From Aquabacterium soli (GTDB lineage Bacteria; Pseudomonadota; Gammaproteobacteria; Burkholderiales; Burkholderiaceae_C), in contig NZ_RSED01000003.1 in NCBI RefSeq assembly GCF_003933735.1, forward strand, positions 248,001 through 312,000: DNA of 64,000 nt, read 5' to 3'. Position 1 is the first letter of the stretch. Each line of letters begins with the position of its first letter. Under the pieces are notes generated by a model, which was not told where the DNA came from, did not search any database, and saw nothing but the letters and a program-made list of their open reading frames with translations. Made by a program: the position numbers and the translations under genes. Below are positions 1 through 9,224 of this stretch, in pieces.

Positions 1-439
1 CGCCACCCGGGGCCTGCACGGCGGCCACATCGCCGGATTCCTTGCCGATCAGCGCACGGGCGATGGGCGAGCTGATCGAGATACGGCCTTGCTTGATGTC
101 CGCCTCGTCGTCGCCCACCACCTGGTAGGTGACCGGCTCGCCGGACTCTTCTTCTTCCAGATCCACCGTGGCGCCGAAGACCACGCGGCCGCCCGCATCC
201 AGCGTGGCGGGGTCGATGATCTGGGCGGCCGACAGCTTGCCTTCGATTTCCTGGATGCGGCCTTCGATGAAGCCCTGCTTGTCCTTGGCAGCGTCGTACT
301 CGGCGTTTTCCGACAGGTCGCCCTGGGCGCGGGCCTCGGCGATGGCCAGCACCACGGCCGGGCGCTCCACATGCTTGAGGCGTTGCAGTTCTTCTTTCAG
401 CATTTCTGCGCCGCGCCGAGTGATGGGAATGGTCGACAT
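1..439 (-). CDS. greA: Transcription elongation factor GreA (3' end cut by window)
   Basis: GreA rescues backtracked RNA polymerase by stimulating cleavage of the nascent transcript in the secondary channel. The protein starts [14 protein letters not shown] and shows the N-terminal coiled-coil, with the conserved [13 protein letters not shown] stretch at about residues 45-57, followed by the C-terminal FKBP-like domain. About 146 residues are visible of a usual 158, so only the last dozen or so lie outside the window. The ATG at 437-439 gives the family N-terminus. It lies 129 bp downstream of carB on the same strand, the usual carA-carB-greA order in betaproteobacteria, so co-transcription is likely. 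Confidence 0.95.
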   Translation of the reverse strand, partial: MSTIPITRRGAEMLKEELQRLKHVERPAVVLAIAEARAQGDLSENAEYDAAKDKQGFIEGRIQEIEGKLSAAQIIDPATLDAGGRVVFGATVDLEEEESGEPVTYQVVGDDEADIKQGRISISSPIARALIGKESGDVAAVQAPGG

Positions 440-540
440 AAGGCTCGTCTCTCGAAATTGGATGGCTCAAAAGGAACGGAGCCGCTGCCCTGTCCCCATC
501 GCAGTGATGGGTGCCGGGCGCGGCCCACGTCGTCTCAAGT

Positions 541-559
541 GCCCGGGGCTGGCCCGGGC
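541..559 (-). other. GC-rich hairpin in the carB-greA spacer
   Basis: A perfect 7-bp inverted repeat (GCCCGGG / CCCGGGC, 5-nt loop) starts 10 bases past the carB stop codon. No T-run follows on the minus strand, so it does not look like a standard intrinsic terminator. It may stabilise the carAB mRNA or cause a pause before greA. Confidence 0.4.
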
Positions 560-568
560 GTGGTCAGT

Positions 569-3500
569 TTAGTGCAGTTTGGCGTGCAGTTCCTGCAGCG
601 AGTACACCACCAGATCGTCCTGGTGCTTGAGCGCCTCGACGGCGGCTTCGCAGCCGGCCATGGTGGTGTAGTACGTGATCCGGTTGGCCAGGGCGGCCTG
701 ACGGATGCTGCGCGAATCGGCGATCGCCGTGCGGGTTTCGTCCACCGTGGTGAACACCAGCTGGATCTCACCGGCCTTGATGGCGTCCGCGATGTGCGGG
801 CGACCATCCTTGACCTTGTTGACCGGCTTGACCGGCACGCCCGCAGCCGAGATGGCCGCGGCGGTGCCCTTGGTGGCCACGACGGTGAAGCCCAGGCCGA
901 CCAGTTCCCTGGCCACATCCACGGCACGTGCCTTGTCGCCATCCTTGACGGAGATGCAGACCGTGCCCTTGGAGGGCAGGCGCGAACCGGCGCCCAGTTG
1001 AGACTTCAGCATGGCTTCGCCGAAGGTCTCGCCCACGCCCATGACCTCGCCGGTCGAACGCATCTCAGGGCCGAGGACAGGGTCCACACCCGGGAACTTG
1101 TTGAACGGGAAGACGGCTTCCTTGACGGTGAAGTAAGGCGGCACCACTTCGCGAGGGGCCTTGCCATCGGGCGATTTCTGCGTGGCGAGCTTCTGGCCGG
1201 CCATGCAGCGCGCGGCGATCTTGGCCAGGGGCTGGCCCGTCGCCTTCGACACGTAGGGCACGGTGCGCGAGGCACGCGGGTTCACTTCCAGCACGTAGAC
1301 CGTGGCGGCATCGAGCCCCTTGGTCACGTCGCCCTGGATGGCGAACTGCACGTTCATCAGGCCGACCACGTTCAGGGCCTTGGCCATCAGCGAGGTCTGG
1401 CGGCGCAGTTCATCCTGCAGCTCCGCGCTGAGGGTGTACGGCGGCAGCGAACAGGCCGAGTCACCGGAGTGCACGCCAGCTTGCTCGATGTGCTCCATGA
1501 TGCCGCCGATCATCGTGTCGACGCCATCGGAGATGCAGTCGACATCGACCTCGACCGCGTCGTTGAGGAAGCGGTCCAGTAGCACGGGCGACTTCTCGGA
1601 GACGCGCACGGCTTCGCGCATGTAGCGCTCGAGGTCCTTGTCGCCGTGCACGATTTCCATCGCGCGGCCACCCAGCACGTAGCTGGGGCGCACGACCAGC
1701 GGGTAGCCGATCTCTTGCGCCAGTTGCAGCGCAGCCTCTTCGGTGCGTGCGGTGCGGTTGGGCGGCTGCTTGAGGCCCAGCGTGTGCAGCAGGGCCTGGA
1801 AGCGCTCGCGGTCTTCGGCGATGTCGATGCTGTCGGGCGTGGTGCCGATGATGGGCACGCCGTTGGCTTCCAGATCAAGCGCGAGCTTCAAGGGCGTCTG
1901 GCCGCCGTACTGCACGATCACGCCGACTGGCTTTTCCTTGGCCACGATCTCGAGCACATCTTCGAGCGTGACGGGCTCGAAGTACAGGCGGTCGGAAGTG
2001 TCGTAGTCGGTGGAGACAGTCTCGGGGTTGCAGTTGACCATGATGGTCTCGTAGCCGTCTTCGCGCATGGCGAGGGCGGCGTGGACGCAGCAGTAATCGA
2101 ACTCGATGCCCTGGCCGATGCGGTTCGGGCCACCGCCCAGCACCATGATCTTCTTCTTGTCGGTGGGCTCGGCCTCGCACTCGCTGCCTTCGGCCTCGTA
2201 GCACGAGTACATGTAGGCCGTCTGCGTCGCGAATTCGGCCGCGCAGGTGTCCACGCGCTTGTAGACCGGGCGCACGTTCAGTGCGTGGCGGGCCTTGCGC
2301 ACGTCGTGCTGGTTGGTTGCCAGCAGCTTGGCCAGGCGGCGGTCCGAGAAGCCCTTCTGCTTCAGGTAGCGCAGCTCGGCAGCGGTGAGCGTGTCCAGCT
2401 TGCGGGCACGCACATCGGCTTCGATCTGCACGATCTGCTGAATCTGGGCCAGGAACCAAGGATCGATCTTCGTTTCTTCGAAGACCTCTTCCAGGCTCAT
2501 GCCGAGGCGGAAGGCATCGCCCAGGTACAGGATGCGCTCCGGGCCGGGCTCGCCGATCTCCTGGACGATCTCTTCACGGTCGGTGGAGATCTCGCTCAGG
2601 CCGTCGATGCCGGTCTCCAGGCCGCGCAGGGCCTTCTGGAACGATTCCTGGAAGGTGCGGCCCATGGCCATCACCTCGCCCACGGATTTCATCTGCGTGG
2701 TCAGGCGTGAATCAGCAGCCGGGAACTTCTCGAAGGCGAAACGCGGGATCTTGGTGACCACGTAGTCGATCGAAGGCTCGAAGGACGCAGGTGTGGCGCC
2801 GCCGGTGATGTCGTTCTTGAGCTCATCGAGCGTGTAGCCAACCGACAGCTTGGCCGCGATCTTGGCGATCGGGAAACCCGTGGCCTTGGAGGCCAGGGCC
2901 GACGAACGCGACACGCGCGGGTTCATTTCGATCACGACCATGCGGCCATCGGCCGGGTTAATCGAGAACTGAACGTTGGAGCCGCCGGTCTCGACGCCGA
3001 TCTCGCGCAGGATGGCAATCGACGCGTTGCGCAGCAGCTGGTACTCGCGGTCGGTCAGGGTCTGGGCCGGTGCCACGGTGATCGAATCGCCCGTGTGGAT
3101 GCCCATCGGATCCAGGTTCTCGATCGAGCACACGATGATGCAGTTGTCCGCCTTGTCGCGGACCACTTCCATCTCGTATTCCTTCCAGCCGATGAGCGAT
3201 TCTTCGATCAGCAGTTCGTTGGTGGGCGACAGGTCGATGCCGCGCTTGCAGATCTCTTCGAACTCTTCGGGGTTGTAGGCGATGCCGCCGCCGGTGCCGC
3301 CCAGCGTGAAGCTGGGGCGGATCACCATCGGGAAGCCCGACCCGCCGATGTCGGCCTGGATGCTCTTCTGCACCGCCCAGGCCTCTTCCAGCGAATGGGC
3401 AATGCCCGACTTGGCCGAGCCCAGGCCGATGGAGGTCATCGCGTCCTTGAACTTCAGGCGGTCTTCGGCCTTCTCGATCGCGTGCTCGTTGGCACCGATC

Positions 3501-3844
3501 ATCTCGACCTTGTACTTGTCGAGCACGCCGTGCTTGTGCAGATCCAGGGCGCAGTTCAGCGCGGTCTGGCCACCCATGGTGGGCAGGATCGCGTCGGGGC
3601 GCTCTTTGGCGATGATGCGCTCGACCACCTGCCAGGTGATGGGCTCGATGTAGGTGACGTCCGCCGTGTTCGGGTCCGTCATGATGGTCGCCGGGTTGCT
3701 GTTGACCAGGATGACCTTGTAGCCTTCTTCGCGCAGGGCCTTGCAGGCCTGGGCGCCGGAATAGTCGAACTCACAGGCCTGGCCGATGATGATCGGGCCG
3801 GCGCCGATGATGAGGATGCTCTTGATGTCGGTGCGCTTAGGCAT
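569..3844 (-). CDS. carB: Carbamoyl phosphate synthase large subunit
   Basis: CarB makes carbamoyl phosphate from bicarbonate, two ATP and ammonia channelled from CarA, feeding pyrimidine and arginine synthesis. At 1091 residues it is close to the family size of about 1073. The N-terminal half opens with [19 protein letters not shown] and the duplicated half has [17 protein letters not shown] near residue 573; each half is an ATP-grasp unit. The C-terminal about 130 residues form the MGS-like allosteric domain ([16 protein letters not shown] onward). The ATG at 3842-3844 overlaps the end of carA by 8 bp, which indicates translational coupling. Confidence 0.98.
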   Translation of the reverse strand: MPKRTDIKSILIIGAGPIIIGQACEFDYSGAQACKALREEGYKVILVNSNPATIMTDPNTADVTYIEPITWQVVERIIAKERPDAILPTMGGQTALNCALDLHKHGVLDKYKVEMIGANEHAIEKAEDRLKFKDAMTSIGLGSAKSGIAHSLEEAWAVQKSIQADIGGSGFPMVIRPSFTLGGTGGGIAYNPEEFEEICKRGIDLSPTNELLIEESLIGWKEYEMEVVRDKADNCIIVCSIENLDPMGIHTGDSITVAPAQTLTDREYQLLRNASIAILREIGVETGGSNVQFSINPADGRMVVIEMNPRVSRSSALASKATGFPIAKIAAKLSVGYTLDELKNDITGGATPASFEPSIDYVVTKIPRFAFEKFPAADSRLTTQMKSVGEVMAMGRTFQESFQKALRGLETGIDGLSEISTDREEIVQEIGEPGPERILYLGDAFRLGMSLEEVFEETKIDPWFLAQIQQIVQIEADVRARKLDTLTAAELRYLKQKGFSDRRLAKLLATNQHDVRKARHALNVRPVYKRVDTCAAEFATQTAYMYSCYEAEGSECEAEPTDKKKIMVLGGGPNRIGQGIEFDYCCVHAALAMREDGYETIMVNCNPETVSTDYDTSDRLYFEPVTLEDVLEIVAKEKPVGVIVQYGGQTPLKLALDLEANGVPIIGTTPDSIDIAEDRERFQALLHTLGLKQPPNRTARTEEAALQLAQEIGYPLVVRPSYVLGGRAMEIVHGDKDLERYMREAVRVSEKSPVLLDRFLNDAVEVDVDCISDGVDTMIGGIMEHIEQAGVHSGDSACSLPPYTLSAELQDELRRQTSLMAKALNVVGLMNVQFAIQGDVTKGLDAATVYVLEVNPRASRTVPYVSKATGQPLAKIAARCMAGQKLATQKSPDGKAPREVVPPYFTVKEAVFPFNKFPGVDPVLGPEMRSTGEVMGVGETFGEAMLKSQLGAGSRLPSKGTVCISVKDGDKARAVDVARELVGLGFTVVATKGTAAAISAAGVPVKPVNKVKDGRPHIADAIKAGEIQLVFTTVDETRTAIADSRSIRQAALANRITYYTTMAGCEAAVEALKHQDDLVVYSLQELHAKLH

Positions 3845-5015
3845 TGTTCTTCTCCATCAGCGCGACGAAACGGTCGAACAGGTAGGCGATGTCATGCGGT
3901 CCGGGTGAGGCCTCGGGGTGGCCCTGGAAGCAGAAGGCGGGTTTGTCGGTGCGGGCCAGGCCCTGCAAGGTGCCGTCGAACAGCGACACGTGCGTGGTGC
4001 GCAGGTTCGCGGGGAGCGTCTTGATGTCCACCGCGAAACCGTGGTTCTGGCTGGTGATGCTCACACGGCCGTTGTCCAGGTCTTTCACAGGGTGGTTGCC
4101 GCCGTGGTGGCCGAAGGGCATCTTGTAGGTCTTGGCGCCGGAGGCCAGGGCCATGATCTGGTGCCCCAGGCAGATGCCGAAGGTGGGGATGCCGGTCTCG
4201 ATCAGCTCTTTCGCGGCGGCGATGGCGTAGTCACAAGGCTCCGGGTCCCCAGGGCCGTTGGACAGGAAGATGCCATCGGGCTTGTACTTGAGCACCTCGG
4301 CAGCGGGGGTCTTGGCCGGCACCAGGGTGACCTTGCAGCCGCGTTGGGCCAGCATGCGCAGGATGTTGAACTTGACGCCGAAGTCGTAGGCGACCACGTG
4401 GAAGCGGGCATCCGTCAAGGTGCCGAAGCCGGGGCGGCCGTCGAGCTGCGTGTTGGCCAGGCGCCATTCGGTCTGCGTCCACTCGAGGGCGTCGCTGCGG
4501 CTGACCACCTGGGCCAGATCGAGGCCTGCCATGCTGGGCGCGGCCTTGGCCTTGGCGACGGCATCGGCGATCACGGCGTCGGTGATGGCTTGACCAGCAG
4601 CCAGACCGACGATCACGCCGTTCTGGGCGCCCTTGGAGCGCAGCAGGCGCGTCAACTGGCGGGTGTCGATGCCGGCGATGGCCACGGTGCCCTGGGCCTG
4701 CAGGTATTGCGACAGCGTCTGGTTCTGGCGGAAGTTGGAAGCGAGGATCGGCAGATCCTTGATGATCAGACCTGCGGCATGGACTTTCGCGGCTTCGGTG
4801 TCCTCAGCGTTGACGCCATAGTTGCCGATGTGCGGATACGTCAGGGTGACGATCTGCTGGCAGTAGCTCGGGTCGGTGAGGATTTCCTGATAGCCGGTCA
4901 GCGAGGTGTTGAACACGACTTCGCCGACCGTGTGACCGGCGGCGCCGATCGAGACACCTTGAAAGACCGTGCCGTCTGCGAGGGCCAGAAGAGCTTGGGG
5001 CAGTACGGGCAGCAC
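3837..5015 (-). CDS. carA: Carbamoyl phosphate synthase small (glutaminase) subunit
   Basis: CarA hydrolyses glutamine and passes ammonia to CarB. The class I amidotransferase nucleophile is the cysteine of GICLGHQ (about residue 282), and the partner His/Glu lie in [13 protein letters not shown] near the C-terminus. The N-terminal CarA domain has the signature [21 protein letters not shown] place the start at the GTG at 5013-5015, preceded by a GGAG 9 bases upstream; this gives 392 residues, near the family size. An upstream in-frame start at 5078 would add 21 residues unlike the family. A roughly 190-base leader may precede it. Confidence 0.95.
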   Translation of the reverse strand: MLPVLPQALLALADGTVFQGVSIGAAGHTVGEVVFNTSLTGYQEILTDPSYCQQIVTLTYPHIGNYGVNAEDTEAAKVHAAGLIIKDLPILASNFRQNQTLSQYLQAQGTVAIAGIDTRQLTRLLRSKGAQNGVIVGLAAGQAITDAVIADAVAKAKAAPSMAGLDLAQVVSRSDALEWTQTEWRLANTQLDGRPGFGTLTDARFHVVAYDFGVKFNILRMLAQRGCKVTLVPAKTPAAEVLKYKPDGIFLSNGPGDPEPCDYAIAAAKELIETGIPTFGICLGHQIMALASGAKTYKMPFGHHGGNHPVKDLDNGRVSITSQNHGFAVDIKTLPANLRTTHVSLFDGTLQGLARTDKPAFCFQGHPEASPGPHDIAYLFDRFVALMEKNNA

Positions 5016-5206
5016 GGGGTTTTTCTCCGTTGTTGTGCGCGCCCAGCTCTGCCCTGCCCGCCATCCGCTTTGAATCAACGCTTCGCCCCGAAACCGACGG
5101 CGCGAACCATGTCGGTGGGGGTGCGCAAAGCAGCGCGCAGGTCAAGTTCGGTGGAGGAAACGAGTCGGGTTTCGCTAGGCGGGGATGGTTGCGGGTAAAC
5201 CTGTAG

Positions 5207-5236
5207 AGTATAACCCATCCTGGGTGTCCTTGCCCA
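5207..5236 (-). promoter_or_regulatory. Candidate sigma-70 promoter for carAB
   Basis: On the minus strand a -35-like TGGGCA (5231-5236) and a -10-like TATACT (5207-5212) are separated by 18 bases. It is the best-looking promoter in the carA/bfr spacer. It would leave a leader of about 190 bases before carA. Motif inspection only. Confidence 0.35.
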
Positions 5237-5279
5237 TCTCCGACACCCGTGTTTCCACTCCAACCATAAGGAAGTCCCC

Positions 5280-5756
5280 ATGAAAGGCGACCCCAAAGTC
5301 ATCGAGCACCTCAATGCTCAGTTGAAGAACGAACTGACGGCCACCAACCAGTACTTCCTGCACTACCGCATGCTCAAGCACTGGGGTTTCGACAAGCTGG
5401 CCAAGAAGGAGTACGAAGAATCGATCGGCGAGATGAAGCACGCCGACAAGCTGATGGCGCGCATCTTCATGCTCGACGGTCTGCCCAACCTGCAGGACCT
5501 GGGCAAGCTGCTGATCGGCGAAGACGTGCCGGAACTGCTGGCCTGTGACTTGAAGCTCGAGTCCGGCGCCCAGGGCACCATCAAGGATGGCATCGAATAC
5601 TGCGAATCCGTGCGTGATTACGTCTCGCGTGACCTGCTGCAGGCCATCCTGGACGACACCGAAGAGCACATCGATTTCCTGGAAACCCAGCTGGACCTGA
5701 TCGACCAGGTGGGTCTGCAGAACTATCTGCAATCGCAGATGGGCGAACTGGAGTAA
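5280..5756 (+). CDS. bfr: Bacterioferritin
   Basis: Bacterioferritin forms a 24-subunit heme-containing shell that oxidises Fe(II) and stores the mineral. The 158-residue protein aligns with E. coli Bfr without gaps through residue 130. It keeps heme ligand Met52 and ferroxidase residues Glu18, Glu51, His54, Glu94 and His130, plus Tyr25. Position 127, a glutamate ligand in E. coli, is threonine here (DDTEEH). A strong AAGGAAG ribosome site sits 5 bases before the ATG. A hairpin with a short T-run follows the gene, and bfd comes next. Divergent from carA. Confidence 0.96.
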   Translation: MKGDPKVIEHLNAQLKNELTATNQYFLHYRMLKHWGFDKLAKKEYEESIGEMKHADKLMARIFMLDGLPNLQDLGKLLIGEDVPELLACDLKLESGAQGTIKDGIEYCESVRDYVSRDLLQAILDDTEEHIDFLETQLDLIDQVGLQNYLQSQMGELE

Positions 5757-5769
5757 GCGCTCCGGCGCC

Positions 5770-5798
5770 AAGCGGTTTCGCCAACTGCGACCGCTTTT
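5770..5798 (+). terminator. Probable intrinsic terminator after bfr
   Basis: AAGCGGT (5770-5776) pairs with ACCGCTT (5790-5796) over a 13-nt loop, and the stem runs into TTTT. The T-run is short, so termination may be partial. Confidence 0.5.
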
Positions 5799-5819
5799 GC
5801 CCCTTTGGGATGAAGGGGC
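5799..5819 (+). other. Second hairpin between bfr and bfd
   Basis: GCCCCTT (5799-5805) and AAGGGGC (5813-5819) form a perfect 7-bp stem with a 7-nt loop directly after the first hairpin and just before the Fur box. No T-run follows. It may add to transcriptional separation of bfr from the iron-regulated bfd. Confidence 0.35.
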
Positions 5820-5837
5820 ACCCGAAGAGGGGGTTGT

Positions 5838-5855
5838 TTGCGAATCATTCACATT
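5838..5855 (+). promoter_or_regulatory. Fur box upstream of bfd
   Basis: The 18-mer TTGCGAATCATTCACATT differs at a single base from the TTGCGAAT-N-ATTCGCATT form of the Fur box as I recall it for betaproteobacteria. It lies 38 bases before the bfd start codon. This predicts iron repression of bfd, as is known for E. coli bfd. Confidence 0.65.
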
Positions 5856-5893
5856 TAGAATGGCGCTACGTTCCCTGCTTCAACTTTCACCCC

Positions 5894-6109
5894 ATGATCG
5901 TTTGCGTCTGTCACAAAGTCTCTGACCGCGACATCAAGCGCCAAGTGCGTGATGGCTGTTCGTCGTTCGAGGCTTTGCAGTTCGAGACCGGTGTGTCCAC
6001 CTGCTGCGGCTGCTGCGAAACATGCGCCCGCGAAGTGTTCGACCAGGCGCAAGGCAATACGATGATTGAGCGCCCCATCGTGATGGTGGGCTCGCTCTCG
6101 ATGGCCTGA
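5894..6109 (+). CDS. bfd: Bacterioferritin-associated ferredoxin
   Basis: Bfd is a small [2Fe-2S] protein that binds bacterioferritin and delivers electrons to release stored iron under iron starvation. The 71-residue product begins MIVCVCHKVSD. The four expected cluster cysteines are Cys4, Cys6, Cys38 and Cys41 (CxC, then C-x2-C). Three more cysteines (37, 40, 44) surround them. The family N-terminus fixes the start at the ATG 5894-5896; an in-frame ATG at 5810 would add 28 unlikely residues and cover the Fur box. It lies 137 bp after bfr on the same strand. Confidence 0.93.
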   Translation: MIVCVCHKVSDRDIKRQVRDGCSSFEALQFETGVSTCCGCCETCAREVFDQAQGNTMIERPIVMVGSLSMA

Positions 6110-6287
6110 GAGGGCCTCCTCGGCTCCATCAGGTGGCCCCTAGAAGGGGCACAACTGTCGCCGGGTATTTCTCACGAACTGGCGCGCTTTCCGCCCGCAG
6201 TTCCGCCTCAAGTCACTCCGCCTTCTGTCGAAACCTCTCACAGGATTCCGCGCCTTTTGCGGGATGCCGTGCCTGACGGGGAGCGAC

Positions 6288-6836
6288 ATGGCCTCTTTCT
6301 TCTTTCTGGACGATCACCCTGCACGTGCAGGCCGCAAGGCTGCCGCCCGCGCAGCCACACCTGTCCGTGAGCCTTCGGCCAGCAGCGCCGCCCTGCGCCA
6401 GGATGCCCCGGCGCCGGAATGGGCGCCATCGTCCAGCTTTCGCAAAGAGGTCCGCCCCCCTGCCCTGTTCGCCCGCTCGCAGCCGCAATGGCGCCGCTGG
6501 GTGACCACCGCCTGGCACTGGCTGTGGGATGAGCAGGATCTGGAAGACCACCCGCGCGTGCTGCAGGGCCTCAACCAGGTCAAGACCGAATTCATGTCCG
6601 TCGTGTGGGATCTGCAGTCGTACACGGCCACTCGCGCCCGCGAATCCATCACCCAGGCCCGTTCGCTCCGGGAGCTGTGGCACCTGCGCGCCGACGTTTT
6701 CCGCGTGATCGCGGTGCACCGCGGCCAGGCCGAGGCCTACCGCCGCATGGAGAGCCTGAACCGCCACTTCCCCGTGCGCATCACCTCCGCGTGCGACCAG
6801 GCGCCCGTGCCCATGGGCAAGGTTTCGCCGTGGTGA
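6288..6836 (+). CDS. Hypothetical protein, 182 residues
   Basis: I do not recognise a family. The ATG at 6288-6290 has a GGGGAG ribosome site 5 bases upstream, which favours it over an ATG 24 bases earlier. The N-terminal about 65 residues are rich in Ala, Arg and Pro and look disordered. The rest has a tryptophan-rich segment (WRRWVTTAWHWLWDEQD, about residues 70-86) followed by charged helices. There is no signal peptide or membrane span. The third codon position is GC-rich as in neighbouring genes, so this frame rather than the antisense one is probably real. Confidence 0.6.
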   Translation: MASFFFLDDHPARAGRKAAARAATPVREPSASSAALRQDAPAPEWAPSSSFRKEVRPPALFARSQPQWRRWVTTAWHWLWDEQDLEDHPRVLQGLNQVKTEFMSVVWDLQSYTATRARESITQARSLRELWHLRADVFRVIAVHRGQAEAYRRMESLNRHFPVRITSACDQAPVPMGKVSPW

Positions 6837-6956
6837 GTGCGGCCGCAACAGACTGATCGGTCACATCCGGCCACATTGTTCCCAGTTGTGCCCGCCCTCA
6901 GGCGGGCGAAGGTGCGCCAGACCGTTGCACAATGGCGTCTGTTACGCAGCAGACCC

Positions 6957-7964
6957 ATGAACATCATCATTCTGGACGACTACCAGGACGCAGTGCGCAA
7001 GCTCAAATGCGCCAGCAAGCTCGACGGCCTCAACGCCAAGGTCTATACCAACACCGTGAAGGGCACCGGACAGCTGTCCGTGCGGCTTCGTGACGCCGAA
7101 GCGCTGGTGCTGATCCGCGAACGCACGCACTTCCCAAAAGCCCTGCTGGAAAAGCTGCCCAAGTTGCGCCTGATCTGCCAGACAGGGCGTGTCGGCAGTC
7201 ACATCGATGTAGAAGCCTGCACCCGCCTCGGCATCGCCGTGGCCGAAGGCGTTGGCTCTCCCATCGCGCCGGCTGAGCTGACCTGGGCCCTGGTGATGGC
7301 CGCCATGCGGCGCCTGCCGCAGTACATCGGCAACCTCAAGCACGGCGCCTGGCAGCAGGCCGGCCTCAAGGCGGCCTCCATGCCGACCAACTTCAGCCTG
7401 GGCATGCAGCTCAAGGGCAAGACGCTGGGCATCTGGGGCTACGGCAACATCGGGCAGATCGTGGCGGGTTACGGCAAGGCCTTCGGCATGCATGTGACGG
7501 TGTGGGGCGGCGAGGCTTCGCGCCAGAAGGCCCAGGCCGACGGCTGTGTGCCCGCCCCCAGCCGCGAAGCCTTCTTCGAGGCCTGCGACGTGCTCAGCCT
7601 GCACCTGCGCCTGAACGACGAGACGCGTGGGCTGATCAAGCTGGACGACCTGACCCGCATGAAGCCGACGGCCTTGCTGGTCAACACATCCCGCGCCGAG
7701 CTTCTGGAAGACAACGCGCTGGTGACGGCGCTCAACCGAGGCCGCCCAGGCATGGCCGCGGTGGATGTGTTCGAGAGCGAACCCATCCTGCAGGGACACC
7801 CCCTGCTGCGCCTGGAAAACGCCGTGTGCACACCGCACATCGGTTTCGTCGAACTTGACAGCTATGAGCAGTACTTCAGCGTGGCCTTCGACAACCTTGT
7901 GAACTTCATTGCCGGCAACCCGAGCAATATCGTCAACCCCGAGGCCTTGCGCGTTCAGCACTGA
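6957..7964 (+). CDS. D-2-hydroxyacid dehydrogenase family protein
   Basis: This is an NAD(P)-dependent dehydrogenase of the D-isomer-specific 2-hydroxyacid family (phosphoglycerate, formate, lactate and hydroxypyruvate/glyoxylate members). The Rossmann motif WGYGNIGQIV lies near residues 160-169. The catalytic trio is present: Arg246 (NTSRAE), Glu275 (FESEP) and His294 (TPHIGF). The start at 6957 gives 335 residues, and an in-frame extension upstream would cover non-coding sequence. The MFS gene starts 12 bp downstream, so the two are probably one operon, perhaps for the same organic acid. The substrate cannot be read from sequence. Confidence 0.9.
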   Translation: MNIIILDDYQDAVRKLKCASKLDGLNAKVYTNTVKGTGQLSVRLRDAEALVLIRERTHFPKALLEKLPKLRLICQTGRVGSHIDVEACTRLGIAVAEGVGSPIAPAELTWALVMAAMRRLPQYIGNLKHGAWQQAGLKAASMPTNFSLGMQLKGKTLGIWGYGNIGQIVAGYGKAFGMHVTVWGGEASRQKAQADGCVPAPSREAFFEACDVLSLHLRLNDETRGLIKLDDLTRMKPTALLVNTSRAELLEDNALVTALNRGRPGMAAVDVFESEPILQGHPLLRLENAVCTPHIGFVELDSYEQYFSVAFDNLVNFIAGNPSNIVNPEALRVQH

Positions 7965-7976
7965 GCGCCCCAGGCC

Positions 7977-9182
7977 ATGGAAGCTGAGCGCTCGCTGCCC
8001 CGGCAGCAATTGAGGGCGGCGCAATGGGCGCTGCTGCTGGGCAATTTCGTCATCGGTTGCGGCGTGATGGTGGTGGGCGGCACGCTCAACGACCTCACCC
8101 GGTCGCTGCAGATATCGGTGACGGAGGGCGGCCACCTGATCGCCATCGCGGCGGTGATGATGGGCGTGGGCGCCCCTGTGCTGGCCACCATCGTCTCCGG
8201 TATCGACCGGCGCAAGCTGCTGACGCTGGCGATGCTGTGGTACGCCCTGGGCCATGCGCTGTGCGCGCTGGCCCCCAACTACGAGTGGCTGTGGCCCGTG
8301 CGTGCGCTGACGGTGCTGTCTGCCGCCGTGTTCACACCGCAGGCAGCGGCTGCCATGGGTTTCATGAGCACGCCGGCGCACCGCGGGCGGGCCATCACCT
8401 TCGTGTTCATGGGCTGGTCGGTGGCGTCGGTGGCAGGCATGCCTTTGGCGGCCTGGGTGGGCGAGAGGATGGGGTGGCGCATCGCCATGGGCCTGGTGGC
8501 CGTGGGCGCCCTGTTCGCTGCGGCGCTGGTGTACCGCAGCATGCCCAAAGGCATCCGGCCACCGGCCTTGTCATGGCGGGCCTGGCGCAAGGTGCTGCAA
8601 TCGCCCTTGCTGATGGCGGTGGTACTGGTGACGGCGTTCCAGAGCTCGGGGCAGTTCACGGTGCTGGCTTTTGCCGCCCCGTATTTCAAGCATGGTTTCG
8701 GTGCCAGTCCGGAGCAAATCAGCCTGATGTTCGCGTATTTCGGGGCGCTGGCACTGACAGGCAACCTGCTGCTCAACCGGGTGGTTGATGGTTTTGGCGC
8801 GGCGCGCGCCGTGACGCTCACGCTCGGCCTCATGACCCTGAGCCTGCTGATCTGGCCCTTCGCCACCACCCTGCCCACGCTGGCGCTGGTGTTCCTGCCA
8901 TGGGCGATCAGCGGCTTCGCGACCAACTCGGGCCAGCAGGCGCGGCTGGGCGGGCTGTCGCCACGGTTGGCCCCTGCCCTGATGGCGCTGAACACCTCGG
9001 CCATCTACATCGGTCACGCGGTGGGGGCCTCCGGCGGCGGCTGGGTGCTGGAGCACGGCGGCGGCTACGCCAACCTGCACTGGCTGGGCCTGGTCTGGAT
9101 GCTGGTGGCCTGGGGCCTGAGCCGCTGGGCTCAACGAGAACAGATCAAGCGCGATGCCCGGGCCATGGCAGCCGCGGACTGA
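7977..9182 (+). CDS. Major facilitator superfamily transporter
   Basis: A 401-residue inner-membrane carrier with about 12 hydrophobic segments, of the drug/sugar/metabolite efflux type (DHA1-like). The cytoplasmic loop between helices 2 and 3 carries the positive GIDRRKLL stretch, and the central loop contains RSMPKGIRPP. It follows the hydroxyacid dehydrogenase by 12 bp. Export or uptake of the related acid is possible but is inference from position only. Convergent with rlmB. Confidence 0.88.
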   Translation: MEAERSLPRQQLRAAQWALLLGNFVIGCGVMVVGGTLNDLTRSLQISVTEGGHLIAIAAVMMGVGAPVLATIVSGIDRRKLLTLAMLWYALGHALCALAPNYEWLWPVRALTVLSAAVFTPQAAAAMGFMSTPAHRGRAITFVFMGWSVASVAGMPLAAWVGERMGWRIAMGLVAVGALFAAALVYRSMPKGIRPPALSWRAWRKVLQSPLLMAVVLVTAFQSSGQFTVLAFAAPYFKHGFGASPEQISLMFAYFGALALTGNLLLNRVVDGFGAARAVTLTLGLMTLSLLIWPFATTLPTLALVFLPWAISGFATNSGQQARLGGLSPRLAPALMALNTSAIYIGHAVGASGGGWVLEHGGGYANLHWLGLVWMLVAWGLSRWAQREQIKRDARAMAAAD

Positions 9183-9196
9183 CGGCAGGCCTGCAC

Positions 9197-9211
9197 GCCG
9201 CTTCGTGCGGC
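9197..9211. other. Small hairpin between convergent genes
   Basis: GCCGC (9197-9201) and GCGGC (9207-9211) pair around a 5-base loop in the 42-base spacer between the MFS gene and rlmB. It could help end transcription from either side, but there is no T-run. Confidence 0.25.
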
Positions 9212-9224
9212 ATGCCAGGGCTTG

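Noticed and set aside
89-1582. A 497-codon plus-strand frame antisense to carB and greA
   Set aside because: It crosses the gap between two well-supported genes on the other strand and has no domain.
5175-5852. A 225-codon minus-strand frame antisense to bfr
   Set aside because: The plus-strand bacterioferritin is clear with a strong ribosome site. The antisense product looks like a reading of its reverse complement.
6213-6848. A minus-strand frame covering the unknown gene at 6288-6836
   Set aside because: The plus-strand frame has a good ribosome site and typical codon pattern; the antisense frame is rich in His, Gly, Arg and Gln as other shadows are. Some doubt remains because neither has a known family.
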